A DNA stretch of 64,000 nucleotides, taken from contig CAWETB010000015.1 of NCBI GenBank assembly GCA_963811885.1, forward strand, positions 1,178,001 through 1,242,000, written 5' to 3'. The DNA comes from Gaiellasilicea sp963811885. Its GTDB lineage: Bacteria > Actinomycetota > Thermoleophilia > Gaiellales > Gaiellaceae. This document shows positions 53,423-62,630 of the stretch, piece after piece; position 1 is the stretch's first letter, and each line of letters opens with the position of its first letter. The position numbers and the translations under genes are program-made. The notes beneath the pieces are model-generated. The model worked only from the letters and a program-made list of their open reading frames with translations. It searched no databases and was not told where the DNA came from.

Positions 53423-56095
53423 GCCGCCGTGTCTTCCGACTGTGGCGAGCGCTTGACGACGACCACCGCGAAGTCGTCGGTGAGCTCACCCCCGGTCCAG
53501 GCGCGGCACGCGGCGAGGGCCGCCTGCGCGATCTCCTGCGGCGGCAGGTCGCGCCGCTCGGCCAGCAGCGCGTCGAGCCGTTCGACGCCGAACTGCTCGC
53601 CGCCGCGCCGCGCCTCGATGACGCCGTCGGTGTAGGCGACGACGATCGCACCCGGCGGGAACGGCTCCGTGACGGTGTCATAGACCTGCGGCGCGTCGAT
53701 CCCGAGCGCGAGCCCGCGCGCAGCGACCGACTGGACGCTTCCGTCCGGGAGCACGAGCCGCGGCGGCGGATGTCCGGCGCTGGCGCACGCCACCTCCCCA
53801 CCCTCGACGTCGAAGACGACCTCGACCATCGTGATGAAGCGTCCCGGCGCGATCTCCGAGGAGACGACCTCGTTCGCAGCGGCGAGGAACGTGCCGGGAT
53901 CGGGATGCTCGCGGGCGAGCGAGCGGAAGACGTACTTCGCCATCGCCATGTCGGCCGTCGCGTCGACGCCGTGGCCGGTGACGTCGCCGAGGACGACGGC
54001 GAGCCGGCCGTCGCCGAGCGTGAGGTAGTCGTAGACGTCGCCGCCGACCTCGACGCGCGCGGCCGACTCGTAGACGTCGCCCAGCTCGAGCTCCGGCACC
54101 TCGGGGGCCGTGCGCGGCAGCAGCGAGCGCTGCATCGTGTCCGCGAACGCCTTCTGCTGGCCGTAAAGACGGGCGTTGTCGATTGCGAGCGCCGCCTGGC
54201 CGGCGATCGCGAGCGCGGTCTCGGTGACCGCGCCGGCCACTGGGTGCTCCGGATGGAGCGAGATGATCGTCATCGTCGCCAGCAGCTCGCTCGGCGTCGC
54301 GACGGGGATCAGCGCAGCGCTCGAGCCCTTGCGCAGGAAGGGAGCCAGCAACGCCAGCGCGCCGCCCAGCGACTCGGCCAGGTCGGGGTCGAGGAGCAGC
54401 GGCTCGCCGCGCCGAAGCAGGGCGGACAGGGAGCGGAGCGGCAGCGGCTGCGCGCGCGAGAGCAGCATCCGCGCGGCAGGATCGACCCGCTCGTCGTTGA
54501 CGTTCACGGACCGGGCGATCAGCTCGATCCCGCGTTCGTCGGGCATCCGGATCACGGTCGCGTCGACGCCGAGCAAGTCGACGACGGCGGCCGCCAGTGC
54601 GTCGAGCGTCGTCTGCAGTGAAAGGCTCTGCGCGAACGTGCGCGAGATCTCGTGGTGGGCGTGGAGCTGCTTCGACTTCTCCCGCTCGGATGCGAGCAGC
54701 TCGTTCAGGTCGTCGTTGAGCGTGGTGACGTCCTCGTGCAGCCGCGCGTTCTCGACGACGACGGCCAGCTGGCCCGCGAGCGCCGTCAGCAGCGACCGCT
54801 CGTTCTCGCTCAGCGTGCGCCGCTGCCGCGGATACACGGCGAGAACGCCGATCGGCTCGTCGCCGACGACGAGGCCGAGCGCCAGCACCGAGCCGATCCC
54901 CGCCTCGGCGACGTGCGCCCGCACCGGCGCGAGCCGCTCGTCGCTCTCCGCGTCGAGCTCGGCGATCGCTCCTGTCTGGCGCGACTGCAGCGCCGCCGTC
55001 AAGAGGGCGTCCGCAACCGCCTGATGCGGGCCTTCGATCCCGCGGCTCGCCGCGACGGTGAGCTCGTCGCCGTCTGTCAGGTACACCGCGACGCGGTCGG
55101 AGCCGAGGAGGTGCGCGACGCGCTCGATCGCCGTCTCCAGGGTGTGCGACAGCGAGAGCTGCGAGATCGCCTCGCCGACGACGGAGAGCAGCGCCCGGCT
55201 GCGCTCGAGCTCGAAGCCGGCGTCGCGGGCTCGTTCGGAGGAGCGGAGCGCGTGGGCGGCCCGGACAGCGAAGCTCGCAAGCTGCTCGAGGCCGTGTTCA
55301 TCGGGCACGCGACCGGGCGCGAACCGGACCTGCAGCACGCCGAGCACCGGCTGGCCGAGCTGCAGCGTCACGACGTGAGCCGGAGCTCTCTCCTCGACGG
55401 AGACCATGCTCTGCTCCTCGACCACGGCCTGCGCCGTTCGAGTGAGCTCCTCGTCGGCGACGATCGGCCCGTACGAGCCGGCGAGCGTCGAGTGTGTCGC
55501 CGCGGAGCCGCCAGACGAGGGCCGCGTCGCCGCCCGACGCGACCGCTGCGAGACGGGCGACCCGCGCCGGCGCACCGTCGTCCGGAGCCACCGCGGCCAG
55601 TGCGTCACCCGCCACGTCGAGCGTGCCGTTGCCGTCCTTGCCCGCCGCGCCGCTCTCGAGCCGCCCGGCGAGCGCCGCGAGCTCGGCTGCGAGCGTCGCG
55701 AGCTGCGTCTCCTCGTCCTCGAAGGCCGACCCGCGCCGTGCGAGCTCGAGTACGCCGTCGCCGCCGACCGCGTCGAACGGGACCGTGAGCCCTTCGGCGC
55801 TCTCGTCGAGCCGTGAGCGGACGACCGCCGCCGGGTGCTCGTCCGCCTCGACGCGCAGCCCTTCGAGCTCCGCCGCCAGCCCAGCCGACGACGACCACAC
55901 CGACCGCGCAACGAGCGCGCCGCCGGGCTCGGGCAGCCAGAGCACCGCCACGTCCGCTCCCGTGCCCTGGGCAGCCGCGCGCACGAGCTCTGCGAGTGCC
56001 TGCTCGATCGGAGCGCCGGCCGCCAGCGAGCCTGCCGTCCGAGCCAGGGCCGCGAGCGCACTCGCGACGTCGGTGCTCGCCCGACTGCCGATCAA
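53419..56095 (-). CDS. GAF-domain SpoIIE-type phosphatase, frame-broken
   Basis: About 891 residues. Up to three or four GAF-like sensory units (VASALAALARTAGSLAAGA with ADVAVLWLPEPGGALV; LETAIERVAHLLGSDRVAVYL with GDEPIGVLAVYP; LDALAAAVVDLLGVDATVIRM). A PP2C/SpoIIE catalytic domain follows: AARVEVGGDVYDYLTLGDGRLAVVLGDVTGHGVDATADMAMAKY, TMVEVVFDVEGGEVACASAGH, VVAYTDGVIEARRGGEQFG and ELTDDFAVVVVK. It probably dephosphorylates an anti-sigma-factor antagonist. The break near 55490 is between GAF units. TTG start at 56095. Confidence 0.9.
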
Positions 56096-56328
56096 AGTCC
56101 GAAGAGCCGCTCGACCTCGCGCCAGATCGTCAGCGTCAGCAGCACGCTGACGGCGACCAGCACGAGCAGGACGAGCCAGAAGCGAAGCGAGGCGCGGCGC
56201 TTCGCGCGGGAGCGCTCGATGCGGGCGCGGCGCCGGGCGCGTTCCTGGAGGTAGGCACGGTCGACGGCGACCGGATCGAACGGCGGCGCGTCGTCGCCTG
56301 CCCGAGAGTCCGTCGCAGGCTCAGCCAT
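56092..56328 (-). CDS. Small membrane protein upstream of SpoIIE
   Basis: 78 residues: an acidic proline-rich start (ATDSRAGDDAPPFDPVAVDR), a basic helix (AYLQERARRRARIERSRAKRRASLRF) and one membrane helix (WLVLLVLVAVSVLLTLTIW). The stop overlaps the TTG of the SpoIIE-type gene, so it may localise or regulate that phosphatase. It is leaderless from the ATG at 56328. Confidence 0.78.
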   Translation of the reverse strand: MAEPATDSRAGDDAPPFDPVAVDRAYLQERARRRARIERSRAKRRASLRFWLVLLVLVAVSVLLTLTIWREVERLFGL

Positions 56329-56334
56329 GTGCCA

Positions 56335-56340
56335 AGTGTA
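56335..56340 (-). promoter_or_regulatory. Leaderless -10 box of the SpoIIE operon
   Basis: TACACT, 6 bases before the ATG at 56328. Confidence 0.65.
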
Positions 56341-56357
56341 GTCCGCGACGGCGTTTT

Positions 56358-56573
56358 TCAGGCCCGCGAGCGGGCGAACGGGCTGGTCGCCGCGTCCTCC
56401 CACGAGCGCCCACGACACATCGGGCAGACGGGCAGGAGCAGCCGGACCGAGACGCCGTAACCGCACTCGGCGCAGTAGTACTCACCGTTCGCCTCGCTCC
56501 CCGTCCTGAAGAAGTCAGGAGCACCGTCCCTGTCGAGCGCAGCGCCCTCGGCGCGCCCCGGTTCAATCCGCAC
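56358..56573 (-). CDS. Small zinc-ribbon protein
   Basis: 71 residues ending in a rubredoxin-like knuckle: EYYCAECGYGV, then LPVCPMCRGRSWEDA. The two CxxC pairs are separated by about 15 residues, so it should bind one zinc or iron. The start is uncertain; GTG at 56573 gives the shortest sensible protein. It may be a small nucleic-acid-binding or regulatory factor. Neighbours give no clue. Confidence 0.6.
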   Translation of the reverse strand: MRIEPGRAEGAALDRDGAPDFFRTGSEANGEYYCAECGYGVSVRLLLPVCPMCRGRSWEDAATSPFARSRA

Positions 56574-56636
56574 TGCCGTCCGACCCCCTGTCCTGCAGAC
56601 CCCGTACCTGCGTGACTTTCGCCCGGGATATGCCCA

Positions 56637-56642
56637 TACTCT
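56637..56642 (+). promoter_or_regulatory. Leaderless -10 box of the four-helix membrane gene
   Basis: TACTCT, 5 bases before the GTG at 56648. Confidence 0.5.
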
Positions 56643-56647
56643 CGTCC

Positions 56648-57129
56648 GTGGAAACGCCGGAGACACTGCCCGAGCCGGAGTGGGAAGCGCGACAGCGAGC
56701 CCCGGGCCGCCGCCCGACCCGGCGTCCCGTCGCTGTGGGGCCTCGGCGAGCAGATCACCTGGGTCACCGGGCTCGTGCTCGCGCTCTCGGCGTTGACCGG
56801 CTGGTACTCGGGCGCAGGGCGAGGGCGTGACGGTGAGCGTGCTCGGGTGGAACACGGGCGTGCTCGGGAAGCTCGTGCTCCTGATCGGCGTGCTCGCGAT
56901 CCTCGTCGTCGGGCTGCGCCGCTGGGGCATCGACCTGCCGGCGGCGGTTCCGGAGAGCCTCGTCGTGATCGGGCTCGGCGCGCTCTCGACCATCTTCGTG
57001 CTCGTACGGGCGATCTCGATCCCGGACGAGTTCTTCTTCGCCGGCCGCGGGATCGGGATCTGGATCAGCCTCGTTGCATCGGTGGCGCTGATCTGCGCAG
57101 GGCTGCTGCAAGCTTCCGAAGAGCTATAG
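56648..57129 (+). CDS. Four-helix membrane protein, frame-broken twice
   Basis: About 160 residues. Acidic start (ETPETLPEPEWEARQRA), then helices LGEQITWVTGLVLALSALTGW, LGKLVLLIGVLAILVVGLRRW, ESLVVIGLGALSTIFVLVRAI and GIWISLVASVALICAGLLQ. Breaks near 56715 and 56820. I do not recognise a named family; similar small four-helix proteins are common in actinobacteria. The last 65 bases overlap the convergent PAP2 gene. Confidence 0.7.
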
Positions 57130-57604
57130 CGATCGCGACACCGAGCGCCGCGCCCGCCAGCACGTCGAACGGGTAGTGGACGCCGACGTAGACGCGTGAG
57201 AACGAGATCAGGGTCGCAAGCGCGAACAGCGGCCAGGTCAGGCGGGGGACGGCGAGCGCGAGCGTCGTCGCGCACGCGAAGGAGACCGTCGCGTGGCCGG
57301 AGGGAAACGAGAACGTCGACGGCAGGTCGACCAGCGGCGCGGGATCGGGATCGGCGAGGGGCGGACGGTCGCGCTCGATCCACTGCTTCAGCAAGCCGGA
57401 GATGCTCTCCGAGATCAGGATCGCCACGGCGACGCGCGTCCAGAGCCAGGGGCGGCTCCAGGAGAAGCCCGAGATCGCAACTGCGATCGCAAGCCAGATG
57501 AAGCCGAACGAGCCCGCGTACGACAGCGCCTCGAAGAACGGGTTGAGGACGCCCAGCCGGTGGTCGACGACCCAGTCCCGGAGCTCGCGGTCGAGGCCGC
57601 TCAA
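57065..57604 (-). CDS. PAP2-family membrane phosphatase
   Basis: 179 residues with several membrane helices and the three PAP2 motifs: KQWIERDRPP, FPSGHATVSF and SRVYVGVHYPFDVLAG. It removes phosphate from a lipid phosphate such as undecaprenyl diphosphate or phosphatidate at the membrane. The start is a TTG at 57604, seven bases after the HTH-receiver gene. Its 3' end overlaps the convergent membrane gene by 65 bases, unusually deep for this window. Confidence 0.9.
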   Translation of the reverse strand: MSGLDRELRDWVVDHRLGVLNPFFEALSYAGSFGFIWLAIAVAISGFSWSRPWLWTRVAVAILISESISGLLKQWIERDRPPLADPDPAPLVDLPSTFSFPSGHATVSFACATTLALAVPRLTWPLFALATLISFSRVYVGVHYPFDVLAGAALGVAIAIALRKLAAALRRSAPPMQRG

Positions 57605-57611
57605 GAGGGCG

Positions 57612-58211
57612 CTACGAGACCGGCAGCTGCTGCTTGGTCGACTCGATCAGCGAGCGAGGGTCGAACGGCTTGCCGATGAACCCCTGGACGCCGCGCGATG
57701 CGGCCTCGGACGCCGACTCCTCGTCGACCTTCCCGGAGAACATGATCACGGGGATCGCGCCGACGCCGGTGTGCTCCTGGATCCGCCGCAGCGTCTCCCA
57801 GCCGTCGACCTGCGGCATCATCACGTCGAGCAGGATCAGATCAGGCGAACGCTCGCCGAGCGCCGCGAGCCCTTCCTCGGCGCTTCCCGCCTCGCGAACC
57901 TCGTAGCCCTCGGCCTCGAGGTTGACGCGGACGTACTCCCGGACGCCTTCGTCGTCGTCCACGATCAGGACGAGCGGGCCGGAGGTCGACGGTGGCGGCG
58001 CCCCGCCCGGCCCGGATCGGTCGAGGAACTGATCGAGGTCGGAGCGGCGGTAGCGGCGGTGGCCGCCGGGGGTATAGAACGCAGAGACGCGGCCGACATC
58101 GGACCACTTGCGCATGGTGCTCTGCGCGACGCCGAGATACTTCGCGGCTTGCCCCAACGTCAGCCATTCGGGCTGGGCTGCGGCGGCGCTCCGGTTTCCG
58201 TCGTATGCCAT
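57612..58211 (-). CDS. HTH (excisionase/MerR-like)-receiver fusion regulator
   Basis: 199 residues. N-terminal DNA-binding domain: LTLGQAAKYLGVAQSTMRKWSDVGRVSAFYTPGGHRRY, a MerR/HTH_17 winged helix. A Pro-rich linker leads to a receiver domain: LVLIVDDDEGVREYVRVNLE, phosphoacceptor Asp in DLILLDVMMPQVDGWE, a Ser at VIMFSGKV and Lys at GFIGKPFD. Response regulators normally carry the receiver first; the order is reversed here. The kinase is not nearby. It has a TAGGTT box 8 bases before the ATG. Confidence 0.9.
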   Translation of the reverse strand: MAYDGNRSAAAAQPEWLTLGQAAKYLGVAQSTMRKWSDVGRVSAFYTPGGHRRYRRSDLDQFLDRSGPGGAPPPSTSGPLVLIVDDDEGVREYVRVNLEAEGYEVREAGSAEEGLAALGERSPDLILLDVMMPQVDGWETLRRIQEHTGVGAIPVIMFSGKVDEESASEAASRGVQGFIGKPFDPRSLIESTKQQLPVS

Positions 58212-58219
58212 CGGCGGTG

Positions 58220-58225
58220 AACCTA
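58220..58225 (-). promoter_or_regulatory. -10 box of the HTH-receiver gene
   Basis: TAGGTT, 8 bases before the ATG at 58211, giving a near-leaderless transcript. Confidence 0.5.
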
Positions 58226-58267
58226 CCCAAACCTGACGGTACCTGAAACGCGTCCGGGTGGCGTCGG

Positions 58268-58498
58268 TCAGCCCGTCGTGACGGTGACGGTCACCGTGCG
58301 CGCCGCCGGCGGCAGCGGCTGCGGCGTCAGGGTGCGGACGTTCGTCTGTGTCCCGCCCGGGTTCGGGCCGTCCTCGAGCGCCCTGCCGATCGCGATCCCG
58401 AGCAGAAGGAGCGCGAGCAGGCCGAGCGCCAACAGCGCCGGCCGCAGCAGCGGATGCCGCCGCCGCCCGCGTGGATTGCGCCGTGGCGGCGTGCTCAT
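58268..58498 (-). CDS. Small single-pass membrane protein
   Basis: 76 residues: a basic cytosolic start (STPPRRNPRGRRRHPLLRP), one membrane helix (ALLALGLLALLLLGIAIGRAL) and a short outside tail rich in Thr and Val (RTLTPQPLPPAARTVTVTVT). No family recognised. Its ATG lies inside the second arm of a perfect 11-base hairpin and no Shine-Dalgarno is visible, so translation may be controlled by RNA structure. Confidence 0.68.
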   Translation of the reverse strand: MSTPPRRNPRGRRRHPLLRPALLALGLLALLLLGIAIGRALEDGPNPGGTQTNVRTLTPQPLPPAARTVTVTVTTG

Positions 58499-58609
58499 GT
58501 GTCGCACCGCGGCACATGAGCACAGGGAGGGGGTGTGGGGGAACCGAGCGGTTCCCCCACACGAGACAGAAAGAAGGGGGCTCGTGGGGGAAACATGGTT
58601 TCCCCCACG
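58491..58609 (-). promoter_or_regulatory. Three consecutive hairpins at the start of the small membrane gene
   Basis: Hairpin A: GTGCTCATGTG (58491-58501) with CACATGAGCAC (58513-58523), 11 perfect pairs around the start codon. Hairpin B: TGTGGGGGAACC (58534) with GGTTCCCCCACA (58550), loop GAGC. Hairpin C: CGTGGGGGAAAC (58583) with GTTTCCCCCACG (58598), loop ATG. B and C share the core GTGGGGGAA. Hairpin C also lies just downstream of the 58638 gene. Confidence 0.7.
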
Positions 58610-58637
58610 GGAGCACGCCGCCAGGCGGGCGACGCGT

Positions 58638-58958
58638 TCACGGCTCGTAGTCCTGGGCGCCGCGCGCGTACTCGTGAAACGCAGCCGCCTCGACCAGCGA
58701 CAGCGTCCGCGGCCAGCCCGGCGCCGGCGAGTGCTCCGCCACGGCCGCCCGGCTCCACCGCTCCGCGCCTGCGTATGCCGCCGCCAGCTCGGCGAGCGTG
58801 AAGGTGCCGCCGACCCGACGCCGCAGCTCCGCGATGACGGTGTCGACCTGCCCGAGCAGCCGCTCGGGCTGCGGCTCCTCGCGCGCCTGCTCGTGCAGCC
58901 GCCGGTGCCCTTCCTCCCATTCGCGCCGCGCGCTCTCGACCTCCGCCTCGGTGATCAT
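58638..58958 (-). CDS. Uncharacterised small helical protein
   Basis: 106 residues, soluble and mostly helical: ITEAEVESARREWEEGHRRLHEQAREE, LLGQVDTVIAELRRRVGGTFTLAELAAAYAGAERWSR and LVEAAAFHEYARGA. No named family is certain. The ATG overlaps the DUF501 stop, and it also has its own leaderless box, so it may be expressed both ways. It belongs to the divIC-DUF501 cluster. Confidence 0.72.
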   Translation of the reverse strand: MITEAEVESARREWEEGHRRLHEQAREEPQPERLLGQVDTVIAELRRRVGGTFTLAELAAAYAGAERWSRAAVAEHSPAPGWPRTLSLVEAAAFHEYARGAQDYEP

Positions 58959-59455
58959 TCGGTCGATCCTAGGCAGCACTGCTGCGGCCAGCGTGGATCG
59001 AGCTCGTCCAGGATCCGCTCGCCGAGGAGGTAGCCCGGCTGCGCGAGCGCGTAGGCCGCGTGCGCGTGCAGGCACTTGAGCCGGCGGGGGTTGGCGCTGC
59101 CGCCGATCCCCAGCTCGAGCGACGAGCCGCCGTCCGGCCCGACCTTGCCGCCTGCGAGCTCACGGCGGATCCGCCGTTGCTCCTCCGTCGCGCGCTCGAG
59201 GTCGGCCGCGAGCGCGGCATCGCGCTCGACCTCCTCGCTCCAGCGCTCGACCCCGCCCGCCGCCTCGAGTCGTGCGATCGCCGCCACCAGGTGCGGGCAG
59301 GTCAGGTAGTAGGTCGTGGGGAACGGATCGCCGGCGTCGTCGTACGGCCACTGCTCGGTCACCGCGGGGCTGCCGTCCGGGCAGCGCGCCGCTACGCGGC
59401 GAAATGCGCGCGGAGGCCGGCCGAGCTGTTGCTCCACGAGCGCGCGGTCATCCAT
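58955..59455 (-). CDS. DUF501 protein
   Basis: 166 residues. DUF501 markers: LVEQQLGRPPRAFRRVAARCPDGSPAV, PFPTTYYLTCPHLVAAIARLEAAGG, RWSEEVERD and CLHAHAAYALAQPGYLLGERIL. The Cys and His residues (TCPHL, CLHAH) are probably metal ligands. Its biochemical role is unknown, but it follows divIC in most actinobacteria, as here, and may act in cell division or phosphate metabolism with Ppx, which often comes next. Confidence 0.9.
   Translation of the reverse strand: MDDRALVEQQLGRPPRAFRRVAARCPDGSPAVTEQWPYDDAGDPFPTTYYLTCPHLVAAIARLEAAGGVERWSEEVERDAALAADLERATEEQRRIRRELAGGKVGPDGGSSLELGIGGSANPRRLKCLHAHAAYALAQPGYLLGERILDELDPRWPQQCCLGSTE
58966..58971 (-). promoter_or_regulatory. Leaderless -10 box inside the DUF501 gene
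   Basis: TAGGAT, 7 bases before the ATG at 58958, within the end of DUF501. Confidence 0.5.
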
Positions 59456-59834
59456 CGCCGCCGATCGTAGCCTTGGCTTTCGCGCGAGCCTGCGCCCGGC
59501 GCCACTCGGCGACGCCCTTGACGATGAAGATCCGCTCGCCCGGGCGCACGAGCCGCATCCGCCGAGCCTCGCGCGCCAGCGCGGTCACCGTCTCCGAATC
59601 GGCGAGCCGCTTCTGGAGCCGTGCCCGCTCGTCGCGCAGCTGCTCGACCTCGGCGGTGCGCTCGTTCAGGGCCGACCGTGTCTGCAGGTAGCTCGAGAGC
59701 GGCTGGTAGTAGAGGAACGCGACGAAGAGCGCGACGCCGACGATGCACCAGCGCAGCACCACGGTCGTGCGCGGCAGACCCGGACGCTTTCTGGGCGGGC
59801 GGGTCTTGGCGTGGGCTGTCCTGCGGGTGGCCAC
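59448..59834 (-). CDS. divIC: Septum formation initiator (DivIC/FtsB-like)
   Basis: 128 residues. A basic start, one membrane helix (LRWCIVGVALFVAFLYYQPL), then a coiled coil (YLQTRSALNERTAEVEQLRDERARLQKRLADSETVTALAREARRM) and the family end RLVRPGERIFIVKG. It is part of the FtsL-DivIC-FtsQ divisome core. Typical actinobacteria have eno-divIC-DUF501; here pyruvate kinase and a hairpin lie between eno and divIC. It overlaps DUF501 by eight bases. Confidence 0.92.
   Translation of the reverse strand: MATRRTAHAKTRPPRKRPGLPRTTVVLRWCIVGVALFVAFLYYQPLSSYLQTRSALNERTAEVEQLRDERARLQKRLADSETVTALAREARRMRLVRPGERIFIVKGVAEWRRAQARAKAKATIGGDG
59464..59469 (-). promoter_or_regulatory. Possible -10 box of DUF501
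   Basis: TACGAT, 8 bases before the ATG at 59455, inside the end of divIC. Confidence 0.4.
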
Positions 59835-59867
59835 GCCGAACGATTCCGCAGCAGCCCGGTGGTTCCT

Positions 59868-59939
59868 CTAGGAGGGTTTGGCGAAATGACGGCTGAGCCG
59901 TCGAGCCGCGCTGCGCGCCATTCCGCCAAACCCTCCTAG
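59868..59939 (-). terminator. Long hairpin after pyruvate kinase
   Basis: A 21-base stem with one mismatch (59868-59888 with 59919-59939, core AGGAGGGTTTGG) whose tip holds a second palindrome, GACGGCT/AGCCGTC. The arm nearest pyk contains its TAG stop. There is no U-run. Confidence 0.6.
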
Positions 59940-61345
59940 GCGATATCCACCTTGATCACGTTCGTCGACCCGGGGATGTTCACGGCCGTGCCGGCGGTGA
60001 TCACGACGCGGTCGCCCTTCTCGATGATCTGCGTACCCACGGCGGCGGCGAGCGAGGTCGCCCAGAGCTCCTCGACGTCGGCGCACTCGGGGATGCTCAC
60101 CGGCGTCACCCCCCACTCGAGCGCCATGTGCTGCAGCGAGTAGTCGTGATGGGTGAGCCCGATGATCGGCCGGCGCGGGCGCAGCCTCGCGACCGCGGAT
60201 GCCGTGCGGCCGGTGAAGGTCGGCACGAGGATCGCCCCGGCCTCGAGCGCCTCGGCGATGTCGCAGGCGGCGTTCGACATCGCCTGCCCGACTGTCGGCT
60301 TTTCCTCCGCCTCGGGGATCTCGTGCCGGTAGTCGAGGCTCGGCTCGACGGCGCGCGCGATCCGGTCCATGTACGCGACCGACTCGAACGGGAACTCGCC
60401 GACCGCGGTCTCGCCGGAGAGCATCACCGCGCTGGTGCCGTCGAGGACGGCGTTCGCGACGTCCGACGCCTCGGCGCGCGTGGGCTCGGGCGCGTGGATC
60501 ATCGACTCGAGCATCTGCGTCGCCGTGATCACCGGCTTCCCGCGCTCGAGCGCCCGCAGGATGATCCGCTTCTGCAGCAGCGGCACCTCGGCCGCGCCGA
60601 TCTCGACGCCGAGGTCGCCGCGCGCGACCATGACGCAGTCCGCCTCGCGGAGGATGTCGTCGAGCGCCGCGACCGCTTCGGCCTTCTCGATCTTCGCGAT
60701 CACGTGGGCGGTCGATCCGGACGCTTCGATCAGCGTCTTCAGCGCCTGCACGTCGGAGCCGGAGCGGACGAACGAGAGCGCGACGAAGTCGACGCCGAGC
60801 TCGAGCGCGAACTGGAGGTCGTCGATGTCCTTCCGCGTCAGCGACGGGATCGGCAGGATGACCCCGGGGAGGTTGACGCCCTTGTGGGAGGTGACGATCC
60901 CCCCGACGAGCACCTCGCAGCGCGCCCGGCCGCGGTCGACGTCGACGACGCGGAGCCGCACGGCGCCGTCGTCGATCAGGACGTCGAAGCCGGGCTGGAG
61001 CACCGAGCCGAGCACGGCTGGCGCGATCGGGAGGTCGTCGCCCTGGGCGACGTCCTCGCCCGCGATCGTCATGTCCGCGCCACGCTCGAGCACGACGGGC
61101 TCGTCGAGGTCGCCGACGCGGAGCTTCGGCCCCTGCAGGTCGGCGATCAGCGCCACCGGGTGCCCGACCTCGTCCTGGAGCGCGCGGATCGCCTCCGCGC
61201 GCGCCCGGTGGTCCTCGTGGGTGCCGTGCGAGAAGTTCAGGCGGGCGCCGTCGATCATGCCCATCAGCTGCTTCAGAACCCCCGGCTCCGACGAGGCGGG
61301 CCCGATCGTGGCGACGATCTTCGTGCGGCGGGGGACGATCGGCAT
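59936..61345 (-). CDS. pyk: Pyruvate kinase
   Basis: 469 residues, normal length. It transfers phosphate from PEP to ADP in the last step of glycolysis. Motifs: TKIVATIGPASSEPGVL, ARLNFSHGTHEDH, LQGPKLRVG, the active-site lysine in HVIAKIEKAEAV, MVARGDLGVEIG, KPVITATQMLESM, RAEASDVANAVLDGTSAVMLSGETAVG and the C-terminal allosteric part GRTASAVARLRP. It is leaderless, with its -10 box made from the enolase stop. Confidence 0.96.
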   Translation of the reverse strand: MPIVPRRTKIVATIGPASSEPGVLKQLMGMIDGARLNFSHGTHEDHRARAEAIRALQDEVGHPVALIADLQGPKLRVGDLDEPVVLERGADMTIAGEDVAQGDDLPIAPAVLGSVLQPGFDVLIDDGAVRLRVVDVDRGRARCEVLVGGIVTSHKGVNLPGVILPIPSLTRKDIDDLQFALELGVDFVALSFVRSGSDVQALKTLIEASGSTAHVIAKIEKAEAVAALDDILREADCVMVARGDLGVEIGAAEVPLLQKRIILRALERGKPVITATQMLESMIHAPEPTRAEASDVANAVLDGTSAVMLSGETAVGEFPFESVAYMDRIARAVEPSLDYRHEIPEAEEKPTVGQAMSNAACDIAEALEAGAILVPTFTGRTASAVARLRPRRPIIGLTHHDYSLQHMALEWGVTPVSIPECADVEELWATSLAAAVGTQIIEKGDRVVITAGTAVNIPGSTNVIKVDIA

Positions 61346-61355
61346 GCCGCTGAGC

Positions 61356-62626
<1,271 letters not shown>

Positions 62627-62630
<4 letters not shown>

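Noticed and set aside
58534..58609. CRISPR-like pair of repeats
   Set aside because: There are only two units; they are self-complementary hairpins with different spacing and no cas genes.
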